From Lentzea terrae (GTDB taxonomy: Bacteria > Actinomycetota > Actinomycetes > Mycobacteriales > Pseudonocardiaceae): a stretch of 43,390 nucleotides of DNA. Every line of letters begins with the position of its first letter. Within the stretch, counting starts at the first letter, position 1. Position numbers and translations under genes: made by a program. The stretch is taken from positions 1 to 43,390 of the forward strand of contig NZ_QFWW01000033.1 of NCBI RefSeq assembly GCF_003265345.1, read 5' to 3'. The notes below the pieces were generated by a model that saw nothing but the letters and a program-made list of their open reading frames with translations, ran no database searches and was not told where the DNA came from. Below are positions 15,762 to 24,816 of this stretch, piece after piece.

Positions 15762-18038
15762 GTGAGAGCGCTCCCGGTCGCCCTGGTCCTGGTCCTCACC
15801 GCCGCGCTGGCGACGCCCGTGAGTGCGGCGGTGAGAGACGACACCAGGTACGTCGACCCGTTGATCGGCTCGGCGGGCGGCGGCAACACCTATCCGGGTG
15901 CGGTGCGGCCGTTCGGGATGATCTCCTGGAGTCCCACGTCGACCCGCGGCGACCAGACGAACACGGGCGCTGCCAACGGTTACGCCTACGACGCCACGAG
16001 GGTGCGCGGCTTCAGCCTGACCCACGTCAACGGCGCGGGCTGTCATCCGGGCGCGGCGGGGGACGTGCCGATCATGCCGCACGTCGGCGCGATCACGAGC
16101 TCGCCGACCGCGGACACGAAGGACCAGATCTACGCCAGCGACTTCGCGCACGCCGACGAGATCGCCGAACCCGGCCGCTACCGGGTGGACCTGAAGTCCG
16201 GCGCCACGGCGGACCTGAGCGTCACCACCCGCGCGGGCATCGGCGAGTTCACCTTTCCCGAGAACGGATCGCTGCTGTTCCGCGTGTCCAACTCGCTCAA
16301 CGGCAGCGAAGACGCCGAGATCACCATCGACCCGGCGACCAACACGGTCTCGGGCTCGGTGCTCACCGGCGCGTTCTGCGGCAGGCGCGCGAACGGCGGT
16401 GTGAACAACCAGAAGTCCTACTACCGCCTGTACTTCACGGCGAGCTTCGACCGGCCGATCACCGCCTTCGGCACCTGGGTCAACAGCGAACTCAGGCCGG
16501 ACACGGTGAAAGCGACCGGCGGCGAGGGCTACCTGACCGGAAGTGCGCGCGCCGGCAAGGGTTCCGGCGGCTATGTGTCCTTTGCGGACAGCAAGGTGAC
16601 CACCCGTGTCGGCATCTCCTACACCAGCGCGGAAGCCGCCAAGCGCAACCTCGCGGCGGAGATCCCGAACCGGGCGACGGTCGAGCAGATCGCGAAGGAG
16701 GCCAGGAAGGCCTGGGCGAAGCAGCTCAGGGCGGTTGAGGTCGACGGTGGCACCGAAGACGAGCGGACGATCTTCCACACCGCGCTCTACCACGCGTTCC
16801 TGCAGCCGAACGTGGCGAGCGACGTGGACGGCACCTACCTCGGCAGCGACCGCGCGGTGCACCGGCTCGCCCCCGGCCAGCGGGTGCAGTACGGCAACTT
16901 CTCCGGCTGGGACCAGTACCGCGCCCACACCCAGCTCCTGGCGCTCCTCGAACCGCGGGTCGCCGGCGACTACGCCCAATCACTGCTCAACCTGGCGCAG
17001 CAGAACGGCGGCGTCTGGGACCGCTGGGTCCACGTCAACGGACCGACGCACGTCATGACCGGCGACCCGTCGGCGCCGGCGATCGCGGGCATGTACGCCA
17101 TGGGCGCACGCAACTTCAACGTGCGCGCGGCTTACGACTCGTTGCTGCGCCAGGCGACCATCCCGCACCCGGACGGCCTGTCCGACAAGGGTTGTCCCGG
17201 CCAGTGCGAGGGCCAGCGCCCGAACCTCGCCGAGTACCTGCGCGTCGGCTACGCCCCGCACGACACGTGTCACTGCTGGGGCGGTGCCGCCGAGACGCTG
17301 GAAGACGCCGTCGCCGACCAGGCGCTCGCGGACCTCGCCGCCAAGCTGGGCCGCCCCGACGAAGAGATGCGGAAGCGCGCGGGCTGGTGGCGCAACACGT
17401 TCAACCCGGCGACCGGCCACCAGCAGGCGCGGAAAGCGGACGGCAGCTGGGTGACGCCGTTCAACCCGGCCTCGGACCAGGGCTTCGCGCAGGGCAGCAG
17501 CGCCACCTACACGTGGATGGTCCCGCACGACGTCCAAGGCCTCGCCGAAGCCATGGGCGGCAAGGACGTCGCCGCGGCCAGGCTCGACGCGTTCTTCCAC
17601 CGCGCGGACGGTTCTTGGGCGACCGGTGGCGACCCGCTCAGGTACGACCCGACCAACGAGCCGGGCATCCACACGCCGTGGCTGTACAACGAGCTCGGCC
17701 GCCCGCGGCAGACCCAGGAAACCGTGCGGGCGATGGCGAAACTCGTCTACCGCACCGGCCCGAACGGCCTGCCCGGCAACGACGACCTCGGCACGATGTC
17801 CGCCTGGTACGTCTTCGCCGCGCTGGGCCTGTACCCGAGGACGCCGAGCACCGCCGAGCTGCACGTGTCCAGCCCGATGTTCCCGAAGGCGCGGATCGCC
17901 GGGAAGAACATCACCATCTTCGCGCCGAACGCCCCGAACATCCACGTCGAGAGCGTGCGGTGGAACGGCCTGCGGCAACCGCGGCCCTGGTTGCCGGAGC
18001 AGTTCGTGCAGCGCGGGGGAGTCCTCAGGTTTGAATGA
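15762..18038 (+). CDS. exported GH92 alpha-mannosidase
   Basis: This is a 758-residue glycoside hydrolase of family 92, whose members are calcium-dependent exo-alpha-mannosidases acting on N-glycan-like or fungal mannans. A signal peptide (ALPVALVLVLTAALATPVSA) precedes the N-terminal domain with VDPLIGS, GNTYPGAVRPFGM and LTHVNGAGC. The catalytic (alpha/alpha)6 region holds FSGWDQYRAHTQLL, APHDTCHCWGGAAETLE, the probable acid in TNEPGIHTPWLYN, and GNDDLGTMSAWYVFAALG with the catalytic Asp residues. Length is normal for the family. The GTG start directly begins the signal peptide. The enzyme should release mannose outside the cell. Its 3' end overlaps the HflX-like gene by 14 bases. Confidence 0.94.
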   Translation: MRALPVALVLVLTAALATPVSAAVRDDTRYVDPLIGSAGGGNTYPGAVRPFGMISWSPTSTRGDQTNTGAANGYAYDATRVRGFSLTHVNGAGCHPGAAGDVPIMPHVGAITSSPTADTKDQIYASDFAHADEIAEPGRYRVDLKSGATADLSVTTRAGIGEFTFPENGSLLFRVSNSLNGSEDAEITIDPATNTVSGSVLTGAFCGRRANGGVNNQKSYYRLYFTASFDRPITAFGTWVNSELRPDTVKATGGEGYLTGSARAGKGSGGYVSFADSKVTTRVGISYTSAEAAKRNLAAEIPNRATVEQIAKEARKAWAKQLRAVEVDGGTEDERTIFHTALYHAFLQPNVASDVDGTYLGSDRAVHRLAPGQRVQYGNFSGWDQYRAHTQLLALLEPRVAGDYAQSLLNLAQQNGGVWDRWVHVNGPTHVMTGDPSAPAIAGMYAMGARNFNVRAAYDSLLRQATIPHPDGLSDKGCPGQCEGQRPNLAEYLRVGYAPHDTCHCWGGAAETLEDAVADQALADLAAKLGRPDEEMRKRAGWWRNTFNPATGHQQARKADGSWVTPFNPASDQGFAQGSSATYTWMVPHDVQGLAEAMGGKDVAAARLDAFFHRADGSWATGGDPLRYDPTNEPGIHTPWLYNELGRPRQTQETVRAMAKLVYRTGPNGLPGNDDLGTMSAWYVFAALGLYPRTPSTAELHVSSPMFPKARIAGKNITIFAPNAPNIHVESVRWNGLRQPRPWLPEQFVQRGGVLRFE

Positions 18039-18456
18039 CGTCGGAAAGGCCCACGGCAGGACGGCCGAGCATCGCGGTCAACGTGCGGCGTTGGCGCGGG
18101 GTCAACGTGGCGACGAAAACCACTGCGGCGGCACCGGCCTGCTCGGCGGCCTCGGCCACCTCGCGGACTTTTCCGTAGCTCAGCAACGTCCGCGAGGAGA
18201 ACGGCATGCTCATCTTCTTGACTCCGCCGTGTGACACACCGCGTCGCTGCACGATCTGCTCGACGACGTGCAGGCCGCGGGTCGCCAGTCGTTGCGCTGC
18301 CGACGCCATGATCTTGGCGAATTCCTTCTCCTTGTTGGAGAAGTAGCCCACCAGCACCACCTCGGCCCCCACGAGGTCGAGCGGAGCCTCGCGCTGGGGC
18401 GGCTCGGGTGGCGCCCGGCGAGCCGGGCGGCGGTCGCGTCTTCGGGGCTGATGCAT
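18025..18456 (-). CDS. stand-alone HflX N-terminal-domain protein
   Basis: This is a 143-residue protein whose residues 28-140 resemble the N-terminal domain of the ribosome-splitting GTPase HflX: EVVLVGYFSNKEKEF, then VVEQIVQRRGVSHGGVKK, the GKVREVAEAAEQAGAAAVVF stretch and LTPRQRRTLTAMLG. No GTPase domain follows; the frame stops and GH92 lies on the other strand. The first 25 residues are Arg/Pro rich. ATG 18456 is the last start before the 106-bp palindromic repeat; no good ribosome site is seen, so the start is uncertain. HflX uses this domain for ribosome contact, so it may bind ribosomes or act as a partner of a separate GTPase. The repeat and IS lie directly upstream. Confidence 0.72.
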   Translation of the reverse strand: MHQPRRRDRRPARRAPPEPPQREAPLDLVGAEVVLVGYFSNKEKEFAKIMASAAQRLATRGLHVVEQIVQRRGVSHGGVKKMSMPFSSRTLLSYGKVREVAEAAEQAGAAAVVFVATLTPRQRRTLTAMLGRPAVGLSDVIQT

Positions 18457-18466
18457 GCACCACAGG

Positions 18467-18572
18467 CTAGTGGCGCGGCCCGGCTCGTTGGCGAGGTAAT
18501 TCACGCTCAGCAGGGCGCCCGCGGCAGTCTGATCGCGAATTCCCCCGGCAACGTTCCGGGCCACACCACTAG
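18467..18572. repeat. 106-bp palindromic repeat, copy 1
   Basis: An imperfect palindrome runs from CTAG (18467) to CTAG (18572). The outer 36 bases of the two arms match at 29 positions when one is reversed and complemented. The interior carries ACGCTCAGCAGGGC, which is identical in a second 106-base palindrome at 38951-39056. The end AGTGGTGTGGCC matches the other copy at 11 of 12 bases. The right-hand CTAG is also the left target duplication of the IS. The element lies just upstream of the HflX-like gene. Confidence 0.8.
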
Positions 18573-20160
18573 CTTGAGTTTTAACGTGTCTGGTCGGTGT
18601 GGGAGTGGCTAGGCGTGGTTGTGTTGTGGTGCTTGTGTTTGCGTCTGTCTGCGCTGGTGGCGATGTAGACGTTGTGGCGTGGCGCTGGGTGTTTGTTGGG
18701 CAGGCCTGCGGGGCGGCCGGGTCCGGGTCGGGAGGGTTTCGGAGCATCGGCCGGACAAGCGGTGTGCGTGCGCAGGTTCCGAAACCCGCGGCGGACTCGT
18801 GTCGGGGAGAGCTGGCGCGGGTGCGCCGCGGGTTTCTCCCAACGGCGGCGCAGATCGCTGGTGAGATGACGGGCCAGTCGCAGGTGGGTGTAGGCGGCGA
18901 TCAGCAGCCAGGTCCACCGGTCGGCCGCCTCGGGTGAGCGGAGTTTCGGTGTGGTCCAGCCGAGGGTTTGTTTGAGCATGCGGAAGGTGTGCTCGATGTC
19001 GAACCGTCGCAGGAACGCCTGCCAGCACACATCGACCATGGCCGGGGCGAGGCCGGTGCGGGAATGCCAGAGCCACACCGGTTTCGGCTGCGCCCCTGAT
19101 GGAAGCCGGTCGATCTGAAGGCGGATCACGGTGCCCTCGATGATCGGCAGGTCACCGGTGTGGTCCACCCAGGCGGTGCGGTGGGTCAGCCGGGGATGCA
19201 ACCGGTCCCATGCCCGGACATACGCGGTGCCGTAGAGCCGGGTCGGGGTGCGGGTGGTGATGTCGGGCTCGCCCCAGGTCGCAGGGTCGGCAAAGGCGAA
19301 GTCGCCGCCGTGGCGGCGGGGCCGCCCGGTCGTGCCGGGCGGGCGCGGCGGCGGCCGGCGGCGCAGGGTCCTGCGGGTACTCATGCGCACCACCACCGCG
19401 ATCGGCAGACCGGCCAGCACATGCGCGAGGCGCGGCCCGTCATAGCCGGCGTCGGCGACCAGCAGGATGTCCGGGTCTCCCGGTCGCCAGTGCCCTGCGG
19501 TGACGAGCCGCAGGACCACCTCGCGCACCTGCCGGGCGGTGACGGTGGCCGCGTCGTCACCAGGCTTGAGCCGGACCACGTCCAGCGGCGCGGTCCAGGA
19601 GCCGCGTCCCGCTTCCAGCGCGACGAGCACCGAGTAGGGCCAGCCCGGCACCATGATGTGCTGGTTCTTGCCTCGCCCGTAGGTATGGCACAAGATCCGC
19701 TGCGCGCTGGTGTGGGCCTCGGGACGTAACCAGCTGGTGATGTCCACCGCCAGCACCAACCGGCCGTCAGCTGCCCGAGGCAACCGTGTACCGGTGAGCG
19801 CGGTCCGTAGCCGGTCGATCTCGACACGGCCGTGTGCCAGCGCGGCATAGCCGCTGCCATGCCCGCGACGGTGCTCGCCGGTCAAGGACAACTCCGCGAT
19901 CGACCGTACTGGCCCGTCCGCGCACAGCACTGCGTCGCACAGTTCGTACAACGCGTCCGCCCGCCGGGACAGACACCGGTAGAACTCTCGCCGGAACCAG
20001 GACAGGTCCCCGCCCACACCGGTCTCACCGGCATCCTGCACACTGATCACTGAAGCCCCTGGTAACGATCTTCTTCCCTAGACAAGAAGAATGATCAACC
20101 AAGGGCTTCATCCATGATCAGCTAGGGCACACACTCCGCCGCCACCGGTTAAAACTCAAG
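18573..20160 (-). mobile_element. IS701-type insertion sequence, complete
   Basis: A 1588-base element is bounded by perfect 13-base terminal inverted repeats (CTTGAGTTTTAAC at 18573-18585, its complement at 20148-20160) and flanked by a direct duplication of CTAG (18569-18572 and 20161-20164). A four-base YTAR duplication is typical of the IS701 family. It carries one transposase gene on the minus strand, with an intact frame. Intact ends and target duplication suggest a recent insertion. It sits between the palindromic repeat in front of the HflX-like gene and the glycan locus. Confidence 0.92.
18581..20050 (-). CDS. IS701-type transposase (NF041680-like)
   Basis: This is a 489-residue DDE transposase filling the IS. 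The catalytic acids are probably the Asp in LAVDITSWLR, the Asp in LLVADAGYDG, and the Glu in FDIEHTFRMLKQTLG, with the region between typical of IS4/IS701 enzymes. The C terminus is Arg/Lys/His rich. The start is GTG. The TAA stop lies inside the terminal inverted repeat, so coding reaches the very end of the element. No frameshift or stop interrupts it, so it is probably active. Confidence 0.93.
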   Translation of the reverse strand: MISVQDAGETGVGGDLSWFRREFYRCLSRRADALYELCDAVLCADGPVRSIAELSLTGEHRRGHGSGYAALAHGRVEIDRLRTALTGTRLPRAADGRLVLAVDITSWLRPEAHTSAQRILCHTYGRGKNQHIMVPGWPYSVLVALEAGRGSWTAPLDVVRLKPGDDAATVTARQVREVVLRLVTAGHWRPGDPDILLVADAGYDGPRLAHVLAGLPIAVVVRMSTRRTLRRRPPPRPPGTTGRPRRHGGDFAFADPATWGEPDITTRTPTRLYGTAYVRAWDRLHPRLTHRTAWVDHTGDLPIIEGTVIRLQIDRLPSGAQPKPVWLWHSRTGLAPAMVDVCWQAFLRRFDIEHTFRMLKQTLGWTTPKLRSPEAADRWTWLLIAAYTHLRLARHLTSDLRRRWEKPAAHPRQLSPTRVRRGFRNLRTHTACPADAPKPSRPGPGRPAGLPNKHPAPRHNVYIATSADRRKHKHHNTTTPSHSHTDQTR

Positions 20161-20271
20161 CTAGGCACTCGGTGGGCTGCGGCGACACGCGTTTTTCTCC
20201 TCCCTGAGCGACTGACCCGTGTTTGCGCCGACGGTCATGGGGAACCACGCGACAAACGGGAGGAGAGAGCA

Positions 20272-21408
20272 GTGAAGGCCGTTGTGTGGCATGGAGTGGG
20301 TGACATCCGGCTCGATGAAGTGGACGATCCGCGCATTCAGGAACCGACGGACGCGGTCATCCGGATCACCCGCAGCGCGATCTGCGGCACCGACCTGCAC
20401 ATGGTGCGCGGCACGATGCCGGACATGGTGGAGGGCACCGTGCTCGGGCACGAGGCCGTCGGTGTCGTCGAGGAGGTCGGCAGCGGCGTCCGCGGGTTCA
20501 CGCCCGGCGACCGCGTGGTGGTGACGTCGACGATCGGCTGTGGCACCTGTTCCTATTGCCGAGCCGGATATTTCGCGCAGTGCGACACCGCGAACCCGAG
20601 CGGGCCGGCCGCCGGGACGTGCTTCTTCGGCGGACCCAAGGCAACCGGGCCGGTCAACGGCCTGCAGGCGGAACGAGCACGTATTCCGCACGCCATGATG
20701 ACGTTGGTGCGGGTGCCGGACGGGGTGAGCGACGACCAGGCGATCCTGCTGTCCGACATCTTCCCGACCGCGTGGTTCGGCGCGCGGCTGGCCGAGGTCG
20801 GCGCCGGCGACACCGTGCTGGTGCTGGGCGCGGGCGTGGTCGGGCAGTTCGCCATCGCGTCGGCCAAGCGGCAGGGTGCCGGGCGGGTGATCGTCGTGGA
20901 CGGGATCGCGACCCGGCTGGACCAGGCCCGCGCGCAGAACGCCGAGACCGTCGACTTCAACCTGGAGGATCCCGTCGAGGTCGTGCGGGAGCTGACCGGC
21001 GGGATCGGGCCGGACCGCGTGATCGAGGCGGTCGGGGTCGACGCCGAGCAGCCAGGGGCCAGCAACCGGGACGAGCAGTGGAAGCCGGGCGACGGGCCGC
21101 GGCAGGCGCTGGACTGGGCGGTCGAGTTGGTCGCCAAGGCCGGTTCGATCGGGATCGTCGGCGTCTACCCGCCGGGGTTCGACCAGTTCCCGATCGGCAC
21201 GGCGATGAACAAGAACGTCACGCTGCGGATGGGCAACTGCAACCACCGCCGCTACCTGCCGCGCCTGCTCGACCTGGTGCTGACCGGCGCCGTCGACCCG
21301 CTCGCGTTCATCACCCGGCACGAGAAGCCGACCTCCGCGATCGACGCCTACAAGTCGTTCGACCTGCGCGAGGACGGCTGGCTGAAGACGGTTCTCGATG
21401 TCGCCTGA
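20272..21408 (+). CDS. zinc-dependent alcohol dehydrogenase (MDR family)
   Basis: This is a 378-residue medium-chain dehydrogenase of the formaldehyde/threonine dehydrogenase-like group. Catalytic zinc ligands are probably C38 (CGTDLH) and H60-E61 (GHEAVG). The structural zinc site is C90, C93, C96 and C104. The NAD-binding motif is VLGAGVVGQFA near 182-192. A GGAGGAGAG ribosome site lies just before the GTG start. It is the first gene of the glycan locus block 1 and overlaps the UDP-xylose synthase by 11 bases. It may oxidise a sugar alcohol or hydroxyl precursor, or be a general detoxification enzyme carried along; the substrate is unknown. Confidence 0.9.
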   Translation: MKAVVWHGVGDIRLDEVDDPRIQEPTDAVIRITRSAICGTDLHMVRGTMPDMVEGTVLGHEAVGVVEEVGSGVRGFTPGDRVVVTSTIGCGTCSYCRAGYFAQCDTANPSGPAAGTCFFGGPKATGPVNGLQAERARIPHAMMTLVRVPDGVSDDQAILLSDIFPTAWFGARLAEVGAGDTVLVLGAGVVGQFAIASAKRQGAGRVIVVDGIATRLDQARAQNAETVDFNLEDPVEVVRELTGGIGPDRVIEAVGVDAEQPGASNRDEQWKPGDGPRQALDWAVELVAKAGSIGIVGVYPPGFDQFPIGTAMNKNVTLRMGNCNHRRYLPRLLDLVLTGAVDPLAFITRHEKPTSAIDAYKSFDLREDGWLKTVLDVA

Positions 21409-22315
21409 GCGGGTGGTCGTGACCGGCGGCGCGGGGTTTCTCGGCTCGCACGTCTGCGATGCGCTGCTGCGGGACGGTGCGCGAGTGGTCTGCGTCGACG
21501 ACTTCCGCACCGGCTCGCGCGCCAACGTGCCCGCCGGTGTCGGGGTGGTCACCGCGGACGTCTCCCGCCCGCTCGACCTGCTCGGGCCCGTCGACCTGGT
21601 CCTGCACCTCGCGTGCCCCGCGTCACCGGCCGACTACCTGCGGATGCCGGTGGACACCCTGCGCACAGGTGGTTTCGGCACGTATCACGCGCTGGAGCTG
21701 GCGCGGCGCAAGAGAGCGCGGGTGGTGATCGCGTCCACCAGCGAGGTGTACGGGGACCCGGAGGAACACCCGCAGCGGGAGTCGTACTGGGGCCATGTGA
21801 ACCCGATCGGGCCGCGCAGTGTCTACGACGAGGCGAAGCGCTTCGGTGAAGCCATGACCGTTGCGTTCCGTGCCGAACACGGTGTGGACACGGGCATCGT
21901 GCGGATCTTCAACACCTACGGGCCGCGGATGCGTGCGCAGGACGGCCGGATGATTCCTACCTTCCTGCGGCAAGCGCTGGCCGGCGAACCGTTGACGGTG
22001 CACGGCGACGGGCTGCAGACCCGGTCGCTGTGTTACGTCTCGGATCTGGTGCGCGGGCTGCTCGCGATGGCGCGCAGTGATCATCCAGGGCCGATCAACC
22101 TCGGCAACCCCGCCGAGGTCACGGTGCTCGACGTGGCCCGCAAGACGATCGAGGTGACGGGAAGTTCGTCGCCGATCCGGCACGTCGAGTCCATGACGGA
22201 CGACCCGCGCCGCCGCAGGCCGGACATCAGTCTGGCCGCGAGCGTGCTGCGCTGGCAGCCGCGGGTTCCGCTGGAGGAAGGACTTCGCTCGTTTGCGCGG
22301 GACTTCGCCGGGTAG
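21398..22315 (+). CDS. uxs: UDP-glucuronate decarboxylase (UDP-xylose synthase)
   Basis: This is a 305-residue extended SDR that should convert UDP-glucuronate to UDP-xylose. It has the NAD motif GGAGFLG (10-16), the UXS signature HLACPASPADY (70-80), ASTSEVYGDPEEHPQ, the GHVNPIGPRSVYDEAKR segment with catalytic Y143 and K147, and IFNTYGPRM. The match to characterised UXS enzymes is close along the whole length. Its substrate can be made by the Ugd enzyme encoded four genes downstream. ATG 21398 overlaps the dehydrogenase stop by 11 bases, indicating coupling. Loss of the carboxyl group links the locus to pentose-containing glycans. Confidence 0.9.
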   Translation: MSPERVVVTGGAGFLGSHVCDALLRDGARVVCVDDFRTGSRANVPAGVGVVTADVSRPLDLLGPVDLVLHLACPASPADYLRMPVDTLRTGGFGTYHALELARRKRARVVIASTSEVYGDPEEHPQRESYWGHVNPIGPRSVYDEAKRFGEAMTVAFRAEHGVDTGIVRIFNTYGPRMRAQDGRMIPTFLRQALAGEPLTVHGDGLQTRSLCYVSDLVRGLLAMARSDHPGPINLGNPAEVTVLDVARKTIEVTGSSSPIRHVESMTDDPRRRRPDISLAASVLRWQPRVPLEEGLRSFARDFAG

Positions 22316-22324
22316 CCGCACCTC

Positions 22325-23920
22325 ATGCGAGTTCTCGGGATCAACGCGGTGTTCCACGACCCGGCGGCAGCACTGGTGGTGGACGGCTCGGTCGTCGCCG
22401 CGGCGGAGGAGGAACGGTTCTCCCGTCGCAAGCACGGCAAGCGGCCGGTGCCGTTCTCGGCGTGGGAGCAGCCGGAGCTGTCCGCGCGTTGGTGCCTGGA
22501 GCAGGCCGGCCTGACTCCCGCGGATCTCGACGCCGTGGCGTACTCGTACGACCCGTCGCTGGTCGACGCGGAGTACGCGCCGTGGGAGGAGCTGAGGACG
22601 ACCTATGCGCGCCAAGCACCGCAGTTTCTGGCGACCTCGTTGCCGGGGCTTGATCCCGAGATCGTGCGGTTCGTGCCGCACCACGTTGCGCACGCCGCGT
22701 CCACCGGGCTGGCCGCGCCGTTCGGGGGCAACTGCGCGGTGCTCGTCGCGGACGGCCGCGGCGAGTGCGGGTCCCATCTCGCCGGCCGGTACGTCGATCA
22801 GGAGCTGACCACCTTCGCGTCGCAACGGCTGCCGCACTCGCTGGGCCTCATGTACGAGGAACTGACCGAGCACCTCGGGTTTCTGCGGTCCAGCGACGAG
22901 TACAAGGTGATGGCGCTGGCCTCGCACGCCAAGCCTGTGCACCTCGACCTGATGCGCGAGCACGTGCTGGTCCGCGACGGCGGTTTCGAGATCCGGCCGG
23001 TGGACTGGAGCACGCTGGCCAAGCAGCGTTCGAAGGGCGACGAGCTGACCCAGGAGCACGCCGAGCTGGCCGCGAGCGTGCAGGTGCGGCTGGAAGAGGT
23101 GTTGCTGGAGCTGGTGCGGTGGCTGCACGCGCGGACCGGCGAGCGGCGGCTGACGATGGCCGGTGGCGTGGCGCTGAACTGCGTCGCGAACACCCGCATC
23201 TTCGCCGAGGGCCCGTTCGACGAGGTCTGGGTCCAGCCAGCCGCCGGTGACGCAGGGACGGCCCTGGGTGCGGCGCTGCACGTGAGTACGGACGCGGTTT
23301 CGGCGATGCCGGGTGCCGACCTGGGCCGTGGCTTCTCGGACGAGGAGATCGAGTCGGTCTTGCGCACGGCTGCGATGCCGTTCTCCCGGCCTGATGACGT
23401 CGCGGTGGAGGTGGCCGAGGCGCTGGCCGCGAACCGGATCGTGGCGTGGTTCCAGGGCCGCAGCGAGTACGGTCCGCGTGCCCTCGGTCGCAGGTCGTTG
23501 CTCGCGAACCCGTGTCACGCCTCGAACCTGACCCGGCTGAACGACGTGAAGGGCCGCGAGCAGTTCCGCCCGGTGGCCCCGATGGTCCTCGCATCTCGTG
23601 CCGGTGAGGTCTTCTCGCGCGGGCCGATCCCCAGCCCTTACATGCTCTTCGTGCACGACGTCCGTCCGGAGTGGACGGCACGGATCCCGGCCGTTGTGCA
23701 CGTCGACGGCACCGCGCGCGCCCAGACCGTCGCCGACGACCCGTTGCTGGAACGCATGCTGAGCGAGTTCGAAGCGCGGACCGGCGTCCCGGTCGTCGTG
23801 AACACCAGTCTCAACACCGCGGGCCGTCCCATGGTCGACACCCCGCGCGACGCCCTGGAGTGCTTCGGCTCGTCGCCGGTCGACCTGCTCGCCATCGGCC
23901 CGTACGTGGTGCGCCGATGA
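22325..23920 (+). CDS. NodU/CmcH-type carbamoyltransferase
   Basis: This is a 531-residue O-carbamoyltransferase. It has the family N terminus RVLGINAVFHDPAAALVVDG, EEERFSRRKHGKRP, the HHVAHAAS metal-site motif, and AGGVALNCVANTRI. The C-terminal YrdC-like part has FQGRSEYGPRALGRRSLLANP and FRPVAPMVL. These enzymes transfer a carbamoyl group from carbamoyl phosphate, through carbamoyl-AMP, to a hydroxyl of a sugar or antibiotic. Length is within the family range. Nine bases separate it from the UXS gene, and the following GT2 gene starts in its stop codon. In this context the acceptor is probably a sugar of the locus-encoded glycan. Confidence 0.92.
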   Translation: MRVLGINAVFHDPAAALVVDGSVVAAAEEERFSRRKHGKRPVPFSAWEQPELSARWCLEQAGLTPADLDAVAYSYDPSLVDAEYAPWEELRTTYARQAPQFLATSLPGLDPEIVRFVPHHVAHAASTGLAAPFGGNCAVLVADGRGECGSHLAGRYVDQELTTFASQRLPHSLGLMYEELTEHLGFLRSSDEYKVMALASHAKPVHLDLMREHVLVRDGGFEIRPVDWSTLAKQRSKGDELTQEHAELAASVQVRLEEVLLELVRWLHARTGERRLTMAGGVALNCVANTRIFAEGPFDEVWVQPAAGDAGTALGAALHVSTDAVSAMPGADLGRGFSDEEIESVLRTAAMPFSRPDDVAVEVAEALAANRIVAWFQGRSEYGPRALGRRSLLANPCHASNLTRLNDVKGREQFRPVAPMVLASRAGEVFSRGPIPSPYMLFVHDVRPEWTARIPAVVHVDGTARAQTVADDPLLERMLSEFEARTGVPVVVNTSLNTAGRPMVDTPRDALECFGSSPVDLLAIGPYVVRR

Positions 23921-24816
23921 ACTACTCCGTCGTCATCCCCACCGTCGGCCGGCCGAACCTCGACGACCTGCTGGACACCCTGGTCGAGGGCTCAGGCCCG
24001 GACCCGCTCGAGATCATCGTGGTGGACGACCGGGAGACCGGCCTCGGTCCGGCCGCCGCTCGCAACACGGGCTGGCGCGAGGCCCGCGGCGACTGGGTGG
24101 CGTTCCTCGACGACGACGTGGTGCTCCCGCCGGACTGGAAGTCCCAGGTGTGCGCGGATCTCGCTGATCTGCCGGACGACGTGGGCGCGAGCCAGGCCCG
24201 GATCGTGGTGCCGCTGCCTGCCGACCGCCGGCCGACCGACGCCGAACGCGGCACCGCCGGTCTCGCCACGGCCCGCTGGATCACCGCCGACATGGCGTAC
24301 CGGCGCGAGGCCCTGGCGCGGGCGGGCGGTTTCGACGAACGCTTTCCGCGTGCTTACCGCGAAGATGCCGAGCTGGCGTTGCGCGTGCAGGACCTCGGCT
24401 ACCGGATCGTGCGCGGCTCGCGGGTGACGACGCACCCCGTGAAGCCCGCGACGTTCATGACGAGTGTCGACCAGCAGCGGGGCAACGCCGACGACGCGTT
24501 GATGCGCCGGTTGGTGGGCTCGCGGTGGCGTTCGCGCATCGGCGGGGAGCGTGGCCGGTTGCGGTCGCACGTGGTGACGACGGCTGCCGGGCTCGGTTCG
24601 ATCCTTTGTGGACTGACTGGCCGACGTAGGGCCGCCGTCGTGTTGGGGGCGGTGTGGGCGGCGCTGACCGGGCGGTTTGCGGCGCAGCGGATCGCGCCGG
24701 GGCCGCGGACCTTGGACGAGGTCGCGCGGATGGTGGTCACCAGTGCGTTGATTCCGCCTGCTGCCTGTGCGCATCGGGTCAGGGGCGAGGTTCGGCATCG
24801 GCGGGTGCGGCCGTGA
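23917..24816 (+). CDS. family 2 glycosyltransferase
   Basis: This is a 299-residue GT-A fold transferase: YSVVIPTVGRPNLDDLLDTL at the start, the nucleotide-sugar site VDDRETG, the metal-binding FLDDDVVLP at about residues 62-70, and AYREDAELALRVQDLGY with the catalytic acidic residue. The C-terminal 90 residues hold a hydrophobic segment (AAVVLGAVWAALTG) and may contact the membrane. ATG overlaps the carbamoyltransferase stop by four bases, and its own stop overlaps the next GTG. Donor and acceptor are unknown. Confidence 0.9.
   Translation: MNYSVVIPTVGRPNLDDLLDTLVEGSGPDPLEIIVVDDRETGLGPAAARNTGWREARGDWVAFLDDDVVLPPDWKSQVCADLADLPDDVGASQARIVVPLPADRRPTDAERGTAGLATARWITADMAYRREALARAGGFDERFPRAYREDAELALRVQDLGYRIVRGSRVTTHPVKPATFMTSVDQQRGNADDALMRRLVGSRWRSRIGGERGRLRSHVVTTAAGLGSILCGLTGRRRAAVVLGAVWAALTGRFAAQRIAPGPRTLDEVARMVVTSALIPPAACAHRVRGEVRHRRVRP

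Noticed and set aside
18457..18747. Longer HflX-like protein reaching into the IS
   Set aside because: The extension would be formed by the palindromic repeat and the IS, which were placed there later, and has no HflX similarity.
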